Source: FEN-1191 sp964528845
GTDB lineage: Bacteria; Pseudomonadota; Gammaproteobacteria; Steroidobacterales; Steroidobacteraceae
Assembly (NCBI GenBank): GCA_964528845.1
Contig: CAZGVE010000016.1
Location: 9,468-73,467, forward strand
Reading direction: 5' to 3'
Length of the DNA: 64,000 nucleotides
Below are positions 25,227 to 32,151 of this stretch, in pieces (the first letter of the stretch is position 1; every line of letters starts with the position of its first letter). The position numbers were made by a program, and so were the translations under genes. The notes below the pieces were generated by a model. It saw nothing but the letters and a program-made list of their open reading frames with translations, ran no database searches and was not told the DNA's origin.

Positions 25227-26483
25227 ATGCAATACAACCGTCCGCACACTACCGCGGCGTTCGGCATCAACGCCCGCGACTGGGAGCGCGGCATCGACTA
25301 TGAGCGTCTGCGACGGGAGCGCCTTGCCCGCGCGCAGACCGCCGTGAAGCAGGCCGGACTCGGCGGCGTGATCTGCTTCAACTTCGACAATATCCGATAC
25401 GTCACCGGCACACATATCGGCGAGTGGGCGCGCGACAAGTTCATGCGCTACACGCTGTGCCCGGCCGAGGGTCCGCCATTCCTGTGGGACCCGGCAGCCC
25501 CGTCGAAGCGGATCTGCTCGCCGTGGATCGCCGACAACGTCGCGGCGCCGATCTCGACGATGCAGGGCGCGCTGCGCCCGTCGATGAAGGTGGAAAGCAG
25601 CTTTGCCCGACAGATTCACAAGACGCTGGTGCACTACGGTATCGAGCAGCAGCCGATCGGCATCGACATCATGGAACTACCGATGCTGCGCGCGCTCGAG
25701 GCCGAGGGCATCGAGGTCGTCGACGGCCAGCAGGCGCTGCTCGATGCACGCGAAGTCAAGACGCCCGATGAGATCGAGCTGCTCAAGCTCGCCGCCGCGA
25801 TGGTCGATGCGACCTATGCCGACATCATCAAGGCGATCCGGCCGGGAACGCGCGAGAACGAGCTGGTCGCGATTGCGCACGATCGCTTGTTCCGGCTCGG
25901 CAGCGAACGGGTCGAGTGCGTGAACTCGGTATCCGGGCCGCGCGGCCGTCCCCACTCGCACACCATGTCGGACCGGATGATCCAGCCGGGTGACATGGTG
26001 TTCCTCGACATCATGCACTCCTTCAACGGCTACCGGACCTGCTACTACCGCACCTTCATCTGCGGCGTGCCGAACCGGCACCAGATCGACGCCTACGAGA
26101 AGGCGTCAAAGTGGATCAGTGCGTCGATCGACATGATCCGACCCGGCGTGACTCCCGACGAGGTCGCACAGGTGTGGCCCGCTGCGCACGAGTTCGGCTA
26201 CCGTGACGAGGCCGAGGCGTTTCTGCTCCAGTACGGACACGGAGTCGGACTGTCGCTGTGGGAGCGGCCTATTTTTTCGCGGCGCTACCAGGGGCAGACC
26301 GAGCCGCTCAAGGAAGGCATGGTGTTCGCGCTCGAGACCTGGTGCGGCGCCGAGGACGGTTCCGGCGCGGCCCGCATCGAGGAAGAGGTGGTGGTCACGC
26401 GCGACGGGTGCCAGATCATCACGAACTTTCCATCCGATCGGCTGTATTCGTGCGGCCTGCCGGGCTGCGATGTCTTCCTCTAG
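25227..26483 (+). CDS. M24 family (Xaa-Pro aminopeptidase/creatinase-like) metallohydrolase with altered metal site
   Basis: 418 residues, no signal peptide. The N-terminal creatinase-like domain (about 1-170) contains GGVICFNFDNIRYVTGTHIGEWARD. The pita-bread catalytic domain follows: FLDIMHSFNGYRTCYYRTF, QYGHGVGLSLWERP, VFALETWCG and ARIEEEVVV. Four of five usual metal ligands are visible (D261, H338, E370, E385), but the second Asp, expected 11 residues after D261, is C272. The N-terminal DNIRYVTG type resembles dipeptidases and the DMSP lyase DddP, yet overall it is neither a clear match to PepP nor to DddP. It overlaps the CobW-type GTPase gene by 14 bases and is divergent from the 2-oxoacid dehydrogenase operon. 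Confidence 0.85.
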   Translation: MQYNRPHTTAAFGINARDWERGIDYERLRRERLARAQTAVKQAGLGGVICFNFDNIRYVTGTHIGEWARDKFMRYTLCPAEGPPFLWDPAAPSKRICSPWIADNVAAPISTMQGALRPSMKVESSFARQIHKTLVHYGIEQQPIGIDIMELPMLRALEAEGIEVVDGQQALLDAREVKTPDEIELLKLAAAMVDATYADIIKAIRPGTRENELVAIAHDRLFRLGSERVECVNSVSGPRGRPHSHTMSDRMIQPGDMVFLDIMHSFNGYRTCYYRTFICGVPNRHQIDAYEKASKWISASIDMIRPGVTPDEVAQVWPAAHEFGYRDEAEAFLLQYGHGVGLSLWERPIFSRRYQGQTEPLKEGMVFALETWCGAEDGSGAARIEEEVVVTRDGCQIITNFPSDRLYSCGLPGCDVFL

Positions 26484-27588
26484 CCCGCCGGGGCGCATCC
26501 CGGTCACGCTGCTGACCGGATTCCTCGGCAGCGGCAAGACCACGCTGCTGAACCGCGCCGTCCGGCATCCCTCCCTGGCGCGCACCGTGGTCGTGGTCAA
26601 CGAGTTCGGCGAGATCGGGCTGGATCATGCGCTGATCGCGGCCAGCAACGATCACATCGTCGTGCTCGAGAATGGCTGCATGTGCTGCACGGTGCGCGGC
26701 GACCTGCTCGCGACCCTGGACGCGCTGCATGCCGAGCGCGCTGCTGGTGCGATGCTGCCTTTCGATCGGATCGTCATCGAATCCTCGGGACTTGCCGATC
26801 CGACACCGATCCTGCAGGCCTTCCTGTCCGAGCCGACGCTCGAGCGGCACTATCGCCTGGCTCAGACGATCGCGACCTTCGATGCCGTCAACGGCGCCGC
26901 TACGCTGGCGCGCCACGAGGAGTCGGTGCGTCAGATTGCGGTGGCCGACCGGATCCTGATCACCAAGCTCGACCTCCCGGCCGCCGGCCCGCTCGCGGAC
27001 ACCGAGGCTGTCCACACCGCCGCGCTGCGCGGGCTCAACAGCGCGGCATCGATCGCGCGCGCGCCGTCCGGCGAGGAGCAGGCCGCGGCGCTGCTGCGCA
27101 GTACCGGTCCGGATCCGGCCCACGGCCCGGCGCAGGCGCTCGCGTGGCTCGCGCTTCCTGACCGCCACGCTCACGGCCCCTCACCGGCGGGGCACCTGCA
27201 GGATGTCGCGTGCTACTGCTTCATCAAGCACGAGCCGCTCTCGCGCGAGGCTTTGCACCTGCTGCTGTCCTCGCTGGAGAGCAACCTCAGCGGGAACCTG
27301 CTGCGCGTCAAGGGTCTGGTGAATGTGGCGGAAGCACCTGGCCGGCCCGCGGTGATCCAGGGCGCACAGCACCTGCTGCACAACCTCAGCTGGCTCGAAG
27401 CCTGGCCCGACGATGACCATCGCACGCGGATCGTGTTCATCGCGCAGGGTATCGCGCGCGAGGCTGTGCAGGAGATGATCGAACTGCTCGAGCGCGTGGC
27501 CTCGCGCACCGCGCGGGCCCGGCAGCGCGGCGCGGCAGGAGTGGCGGCCGCGCCTGGCGCGGCCGCTGGAACGGTCCTAGGCCGCTGA
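26470..27588 (+). CDS. CobW/COG0523 family GTPase, putative metallochaperone
   Basis: 372 residues from ATG 26470, which lies inside the end of the M24 gene, so translation is probably coupled. Motifs: Walker A LLTGFLGSGKTTLLNR (about residues 15-30), VVVVNEFGEIGLDHALI, the family metal site GCMCC (CxCC) at about 69-73, ESSGLADPTPI, and the base-recognition TKLDL. The C-terminal CobW_C part holds GHLQDVACYCFI and LLRVKGLVNV. COG0523 proteins use GTP hydrolysis to deliver zinc or cobalt to client enzymes. The tail from about 350 is Ala/Arg-rich. Its stop overlaps that of the convergent GntR gene by 12 bases. Confidence 0.92.
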   Translation: MSSSSPPGRIPVTLLTGFLGSGKTTLLNRAVRHPSLARTVVVVNEFGEIGLDHALIAASNDHIVVLENGCMCCTVRGDLLATLDALHAERAAGAMLPFDRIVIESSGLADPTPILQAFLSEPTLERHYRLAQTIATFDAVNGAATLARHEESVRQIAVADRILITKLDLPAAGPLADTEAVHTAALRGLNSAASIARAPSGEEQAAALLRSTGPDPAHGPAQALAWLALPDRHAHGPSPAGHLQDVACYCFIKHEPLSREALHLLLSSLESNLSGNLLRVKGLVNVAEAPGRPAVIQGAQHLLHNLSWLEAWPDDDHRTRIVFIAQGIAREAVQEMIELLERVASRTARARQRGAAGVAAAPGAAAGTVLGR

Positions 27589-28299
27589 ATCGTTCGGCAG
27601 CTGCATCGCCTGGACGATGATCGAGAAGGTCATGCCGTAATGCCCTTCCAGCAGCCTCACGGCCTCGCTGGCGTTGCGCGCGAGGCAGGCCTGAGCGATC
27701 GCCCGATGCTCCTCCAGTTCGTTGCGCTCGGGGATCTGGTGCGCGGCGAGCAGCCGGTAGCGTTCTGCTGAATCGAACAGCTGCTCGCAGATGCGCCGCA
27801 CCCAGCGCGACCCGCAGCCAGATACCAGCGCACTGTGAAAGTCCCGGTGCAGCCGCTCCCACGCGCCATCCGGACTCGCCGGCGCGTCCGCCGGCCGGCT
27901 TGCCTTGGACAGGCGATGCAGCGCCAGCACCAGCGACTCCTCCCATGCCACGTCGAAGTTCCGGATCGATTCGGTGATTGCGATGCCATCGATCCAGCAG
28001 CGCGCCTGCACCAGCTCGAGCAGCTCACTCTCACTGACCGGCGCCACACGGAAGCCCTTCTGGTCCTCGAGGGATACAAACCCTTCGGACAGCAGCCGGT
28101 TCAATGCCTCACGGATCGGGCTGCTGCCGATATTGAAGCGTTGCCGGAGCCCCTCGGCGCGCAGCTTCTCACCGGGGCGCAGCCGGCCGGCGAGCAGGTC
28201 CGCCCGCAGCTGCAGGTAGACGGAGGTGCTCAGCGCCTTCGGCTGCCGGACCGTCCCTGCATCGTGGGTCTCGTCGATCGATTCGCCGTTCGCACTCAC
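27577..28299 (-). CDS. GntR/FadR subfamily transcriptional regulator (FCD domain)
   Basis: 240 residues from GTG 28299-28297, with GGAGGG upstream. The winged helix is at about 25-90: YLQLRADLLAGRLRPGEKLRAEGLRQRFNIGSSPIREALNRLLSEGFVSLEDQKGFRVAPVS, the standard GntR pattern. The C-terminal FCD ligand domain contains WERLHRDFHSALVSGCGS and ELEEHRAIAQACLARNASEAVRLLEGHYG; the Asp and His residues of these segments are typical FCD metal ligands. FadR-type regulators respond to organic acids. It is divergent from the Gfo/Idh-EboE pair and is the only regulator in this neighbourhood, so it is the best candidate controller. Confidence 0.92.
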   Translation of the reverse strand: MSANGESIDETHDAGTVRQPKALSTSVYLQLRADLLAGRLRPGEKLRAEGLRQRFNIGSSPIREALNRLLSEGFVSLEDQKGFRVAPVSESELLELVQARCWIDGIAITESIRNFDVAWEESLVLALHRLSKASRPADAPASPDGAWERLHRDFHSALVSGCGSRWVRRICEQLFDSAERYRLLAAHQIPERNELEEHRAIAQACLARNASEAVRLLEGHYGMTFSIIVQAMQLPNDSAA

Positions 28300-28467
28300 T
28301 GAATCCCTCCTGATTCGAGGCCCATACTAGCCAAATCGTGCTTGCCTGGGGATTCCTTCGGCCAAACGGTCATTTTGCGTATTTTTGGAATCTTTATCGA
28401 TAATAATGGCGATACCAAGCTTATTGTGGATAATCCGGCTCCAGGGGATCCGACAGGTGCAGCGCTG
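28300..28467. promoter_or_regulatory. Divergent regulatory region between gntR-type and Gfo/Idh genes
   Basis: This 168-base spacer is AT-rich compared with its flanks. It carries a perfect palindrome TTATCGATAA (28394-28403), a wider inverted pair TATCG (28395-28399) / CGATA (28410-28414), and the word TTTGCGTATTTT (28374-28385) shared with the other divergent promoter at 25183-25194. These are plausible sites for the adjacent FCD regulator. I see no open frame in it. Confidence 0.4.
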
Positions 28468-29487
28468 ATGAATCTTGGAATCGTCGGACTCGGCTGGTGG
28501 GGCGGCACGCTCATCGACGCAGTCCAGCACAGCGAAAACCTGCGGTTCATCGCAGCCTGCACGCGCTCACGCTCGTCCCACGACCAGGAACTCGCCGCCC
28601 GCCATCAGCTGCGCCTGCTCGAGAGCTACGAGGCGCTGCTGGCCGACCCTGCCATCGACGGCGTGGTGCTGGCGACGCCGCCCGCGGTGCATGCCGCGCA
28701 GATCGAGGCCGCGGCGCTCGCCGGCAAGCACGTGTTCTGCGAGAAGCCGTTCGTGATGTCCAAGGCCGAGGCCGGGAGGGCGATTGCGGCCGTGCGCGCC
28801 GCCGGCGTGACGCTGGCGCTCGGCTACAACCGCCGCTTCCACCCATCGTGGCAGGACCTGAAGCAGCGTATCGCCAGCGGTGAACTCGGCGTCATCTTGC
28901 ATCTGGAGTGCACGATGTCCGGCCCGAACGGGCTCACGCTCACGCCCGACGCCTGGCGCGCGCAGCCGGAGCAGGCGCCCTGCGGCGGACTGTTTCCGAT
29001 GGGCGTGCACGCCGTGGACGGCATGATCGACCTGGTGGGCGCAGTGGATCACGTGTACTGCCAGAGCGTCCGGCGTGTCGTGCCCAACGATGCAGACGAC
29101 ACCACCTCGGTGCTGTTGCGGATGAAGCGCGGCATGACGGCCTATCTCGGCACGATGATGGCGAGCGTCGGCACGTTCCGCTTCCAGGTCTACGGATCGC
29201 GCGCGATGGCGCTGCTCGGCGGATCGGTGCATGTTGCCGGCCAGTCCTCGAAAGCCCGCCGTGCGGGACTGTTCGGCAGCTACCTGATCCAGCCCCTGCA
29301 CGGAGAGCCGGTGGCACTCGACGTCCCCGCCTTCGACGTCAACCGCGCAGAGCTCGAAGCCTTTGCCCGCGCCGCGGCCGGCGGCGCGCCGTATCCGATT
29401 CCGGAGGCCGAGATGATCCATGGCGTCGCGGTCACCGACGCGATCATCGCCTCGTCCCGATCTGGCGCCGTCGAACCGGTGGCCTGA
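28468..29487 (+). CDS. Gfo/Idh/MocA family oxidoreductase
   Basis: 339 residues from ATG 28468. NAD(P) binding: MNLGIVGLGWWGGTLIDAV (GxGxxG variant with GLGWWG). The active-site Lys lies in the hallmark GKHVFCEKPFVMSKAEA, and LALGYNRRFHPSWQDLKQ follows. The substrate half has CGGLFPMGVHAVDGMIDLVG with the conserved D-x-x-x-H-like arrangement (here MGVHAVDGMID). Such enzymes oxidise sugars, inositols or related cyclic compounds. Its TGA stop is followed at once by the ATG of the EboE-like gene (TGAATG), so the two are coupled. The longer frame upstream to 28342 lies in the regulatory spacer and was not used. Confidence 0.92.
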   Translation: MNLGIVGLGWWGGTLIDAVQHSENLRFIAACTRSRSSHDQELAARHQLRLLESYEALLADPAIDGVVLATPPAVHAAQIEAAALAGKHVFCEKPFVMSKAEAGRAIAAVRAAGVTLALGYNRRFHPSWQDLKQRIASGELGVILHLECTMSGPNGLTLTPDAWRAQPEQAPCGGLFPMGVHAVDGMIDLVGAVDHVYCQSVRRVVPNDADDTTSVLLRMKRGMTAYLGTMMASVGTFRFQVYGSRAMALLGGSVHVAGQSSKARRAGLFGSYLIQPLHGEPVALDVPAFDVNRAELEAFARAAAGGAPYPIPEAEMIHGVAVTDAIIASSRSGAVEPVA

Positions 29488-30729
29488 ATGGATCTGGGCA
29501 GCTACGGTCATCTGACCTACTCCACGCTGGTGCACCCGGGTGACACGTGGCCCGAGATGTGGCACAGCCTCACGACCTACGTGCCGCGCGTGAAGGCGCG
29601 CGTATGCCCGGACCGCCCGTTCGGCGTCTCGCTGCGGCTGTCGGAGGCCGCAACCCGGGTGCTGACCGGTTCGCCGGCCGAGCGTGCCCGGCTGCGCTCG
29701 TTCCTCACCGACAATGATCTGTACCTCTACACCGTCAACGCGTTCCCATACGGTCCATTCAAGAACCAGATCGTCAAGGCGCAGGTCTACGAACCGGACT
29801 GGCGCAGCGAGGAACGCACGCGTTACACCATGCAGGTCGCGGATATCCTGGCGGAGGTCGGCGCCCCGCACCTGAACCCGTCGATCCAGAGTCCGCCGCT
29901 GGGTTTCAAGCCGCGTGTCACGGGCCCCGAGGTCGTGGAGGCCTATGCGGCCAACCTGCGACGCATGGCGGCGCACCTGCACCGCCTGCGCGAGCGCACC
30001 GGCCGCACGGTCACGCTCGGGCTCGAGCCGGAGCCCTGCTGCTTCCTCGAGACCACCGCCGAGACGGTCGACTTCTTCACGCGCGTGCTGCGCTCCGGGC
30101 CCTCGCTCGAAGCGCTGGGCCGGGAACTCGGCATGAGCAGCGACGGCGCGCGCGAGGTGCTGCACCGTCACGTCGGCACGATCTACGACATCTGTCACCA
30201 GGCGGTGGAATTCGAGGACATCACCGCCTCGCTTCAAAGCCTCGTCGACAATCAGGTTCCGGTGTTCAAGCTGCAGGAAGCCGCGGCCGTGCAGGTGCTC
30301 GAGGTCACGCCGGATGCGGTAGCCGCGCTGCGCAAGTACACCGGCGGCGTATACCTGACGCAGACCATCCAGCGCCGCGACGGCCGGCTGTCGCGCTTCC
30401 TGAATCTCGAAGAGGCGATCGCGGACTTCGAGCGCGATCCCGCAGGGCAACGCGAATGGCGCATCCACTTCCACGTGCCGATCTTTCTCGACGGTCTGGA
30501 CGCGCATCTTCGGACCACGCGTTTCGCGATCGCCGAGGCGCTCGCGTTCCACAAGGCGCGTCCGATCAGCACCCAGCTCGAGATCGAAACCTATACCTGG
30601 GATGTGCTGCCGGCACACCTGAAGTCCGGCGACATCGTCGATTACGTGACGCTCGAGATCGAGTGGGTGCGCAGTGCGCTTGGCTACGGCGCGGCGAAAG
30701 GCCCGCCACCGACGGTGCCGATGGGCTGA
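29488..30729 (+). CDS. EboE-like protein (sugar isomerase-like TIM barrel of the ebo trafficking operon family)
   Basis: 413 residues. The opening LGSYGHLTYSTLVHPGDTWPEMWHSL, then VSLRLSEAA, NDLYLYTVNAFPYGPFKNQIVKAQVYEPDWRS and FKPRVTGPEVVEAYAANLRRMA match the metabolite-traffic protein EboE (family form HLTYCTNIHxGESW and NGFPYGxFH). The fold is a xylose-isomerase-like barrel; LGLEPEPCCFLET and HFHVPIFLD carry Glu and His residues that could bind a metal. In known eboABCDEF operons this protein helps export or traffic secondary metabolites, but EboA-D and F are absent here and a Gfo/Idh gene is its partner. Sugar or polyol metabolism is an equally good guess. Its 3-prime end overlaps the convergent DUF6152 gene by 46 bases. 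Confidence 0.85.
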   Translation: MDLGSYGHLTYSTLVHPGDTWPEMWHSLTTYVPRVKARVCPDRPFGVSLRLSEAATRVLTGSPAERARLRSFLTDNDLYLYTVNAFPYGPFKNQIVKAQVYEPDWRSEERTRYTMQVADILAEVGAPHLNPSIQSPPLGFKPRVTGPEVVEAYAANLRRMAAHLHRLRERTGRTVTLGLEPEPCCFLETTAETVDFFTRVLRSGPSLEALGRELGMSSDGAREVLHRHVGTIYDICHQAVEFEDITASLQSLVDNQVPVFKLQEAAAVQVLEVTPDAVAALRKYTGGVYLTQTIQRRDGRLSRFLNLEEAIADFERDPAGQREWRIHFHVPIFLDGLDAHLRTTRFAIAEALAFHKARPISTQLEIETYTWDVLPAHLKSGDIVDYVTLEIEWVRSALGYGAAKGPPPTVPMG

Positions 30730-31076
30730 CCGTTCACGCTGATCCGCACGATGCTGCCTTCGTGGCTGCCGTCCCGGATCGGGTGGATGACGACGTCCGC
30801 CTTGTCGCCCGCCTTCAGCGAATCACGGGTCCAGCCCTGGCGAATCAGCACGTTAGGACTCAATCCCTGCAGTTCCCACTCGACACTCCCACCGCTCGCG
30901 TCCGCCACCACGAGCCGGATCTGACAGTGGGGATTGGTCCACAGGAACCGGCTGACGGTGCCTGCGAGCTCCAGATCCTGCCGGCTGTCGTACATCGAGA
31001 ATGAATGGTGCGCGGCAACGGACTGCGCGAGCAGCAGCGCTGCGCCGGCGATGAGCACGGTGGTTGCCTGCTTCAT
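30684..31076 (-). CDS. DUF6152 family exported protein
   Basis: 130 residues with a signal peptide ending VAAHHSF (about residue 21). The mature start HHSFSMYD, the following ELAGTVSRFLWTNPHCQIRLVV and the closing GDKADVVIHPIRDGSHEGSIVRI are the hallmarks of DUF6152, a periplasmic beta-barrel-like domain of unknown function common in Gammaproteobacteria and Acidobacteria. The HH pair at the mature N-terminus could bind copper or another metal; that is inference. The last 46 bases are antisense to the end of the EboE-like gene. Confidence 0.88.
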   Translation of the reverse strand: MKQATTVLIAGAALLLAQSVAAHHSFSMYDSRQDLELAGTVSRFLWTNPHCQIRLVVADASGGSVEWELQGLSPNVLIRQGWTRDSLKAGDKADVVIHPIRDGSHEGSIVRISVNGQPIGTVGGGPFAAP

Positions 31077-31175
31077 GTGCCTGTACGCTCCCCTCCCTTG
31101 AGCTTATCGCCCGATCCCCGGTAGTACAATGCTCGTGCTTTGAGTGCGCGCCCTTCCGCGCGCGAGGTCCACACC

Positions 31176-32147
31176 ATGTTCGACGCCTTTCCTTCCCTGT
31201 TCTACGTGCTGGTCGTCATCGCGATCATCTTCGCTTATTCGATGGTGCGCACGGTCCCGCAGGCGACCGTCGCCGTCGTCACGGTATTCGGCAAGTACCA
31301 CCGCGTGATGCGCGAGGGCCTCAACTTCAAGCTTCCCTGGGAAGCGGTCGCGGCGCGCCTGTCGCTGCAGAACCGCGCATTGCAGCTCGAGTTCCAGGCG
31401 ATCACGCAGGACCAGGCAAACGTGAAGTTCGCCACCATGGTGCTGTATGCGGTGGCAGCCGCGGAGGAGGACGCGATCAAGAAGGCCGTGTTCAGCTTTG
31501 CCACCGTACAGGAATTCCAGCTCGCGCTGCAGCGCACGATCGACGGTTCGATCCGGCAGTTCGTCGCGACGACCAAGCAGGCGGATATTCTCGGCATGCG
31601 CGCCGAGATCGTCGAGCATACGAAGAAGAACCTGGACGAGGTCGTGCTGGCGTGGGGCTATGTGGTGCGCGACATCCAGATCACCGACATGACCTTCGAT
31701 CGCGAGATCATCGATTCGATGGCGCGCGTCGTGAGCTCGAAGAACCTGCTGGCGGCCGCGTCCAACGAAGGTGCGGCGCTGCTGGTCAAGCGCACCAAGG
31801 ACGCGGAGGCCGAAGCGGCTTACAAGACCATCGGCGCGGAGGCGGAGAAAAAGGCCTCGGCACTGCGCGGCGAAGGCCTCGCGCTGTTCCGTCAGAACAT
31901 CGCGGTTGGCATGAAGGAGGCGGCCGAGAGCCTCAAGGCCGCCGGCGTCGGCGCGGAGTTCCTGCTGTTTCTCGAATATACCGATGCGCTCAAGTACGTC
32001 GCCGAACACGCCCAGGGCAAGGTGATCTTCATGGACAGCAGCGGCGCGGCGACCGGCCGCGTACTGCAGGGGCTGCTGTCGCTCGGGGATGCGGCAGCCG
32101 TGGCCGCCGCGCCAGGCGCACCAGGCGTGGCGTCCGGCAGCCCTTAG
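31176..32147 (+). CDS. SPFH/Band 7 (slipin/stomatin-like) membrane protein
   Basis: 323 residues from ATG 31176 (GAGG site 8 bases upstream; an earlier in-frame start lacks one). One N-terminal membrane helix (LFYVLVVIAIIFAYSMV) is followed by the SPFH domain: QATVAVVTVFGKYHRVMREGLNFKLPWEAV, LQNRALQLEFQAITQDQANVKFATMVLYAV, and DIQITDMTFDREIIDSMARV. A long Ala/Glu/Lys helical region (AEAEAAYKTIGAEAEKKASALRGEG) and a hydrophobic end suit oligomeric cage assembly. No NfeD-type partner gene is adjacent. It is separate from hflK/hflC at 35-37 kb, which are different members of the family. Confidence 0.88.
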   Translation: MFDAFPSLFYVLVVIAIIFAYSMVRTVPQATVAVVTVFGKYHRVMREGLNFKLPWEAVAARLSLQNRALQLEFQAITQDQANVKFATMVLYAVAAAEEDAIKKAVFSFATVQEFQLALQRTIDGSIRQFVATTKQADILGMRAEIVEHTKKNLDEVVLAWGYVVRDIQITDMTFDREIIDSMARVVSSKNLLAAASNEGAALLVKRTKDAEAEAAYKTIGAEAEKKASALRGEGLALFRQNIAVGMKEAAESLKAAGVGAEFLLFLEYTDALKYVAEHAQGKVIFMDSSGAATGRVLQGLLSLGDAAAVAAAPGAPGVASGSP

Positions 32148-32151
32148 ATCC

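Noticed and set aside
25227..26483. Idea that the M24 protein is the DMSP lyase DddP.
   Set aside because: It shares the M24 fold and the NIRYxT-type N-terminal segment, but the metal-site and surrounding sequence do not follow what I know of DddP, and no DMSP genes are adjacent.
28567..30618. 683-codon open frame on the minus strand.
   Set aside because: Antisense to the Gfo/Idh and EboE-like genes, both of which have clear family signatures.
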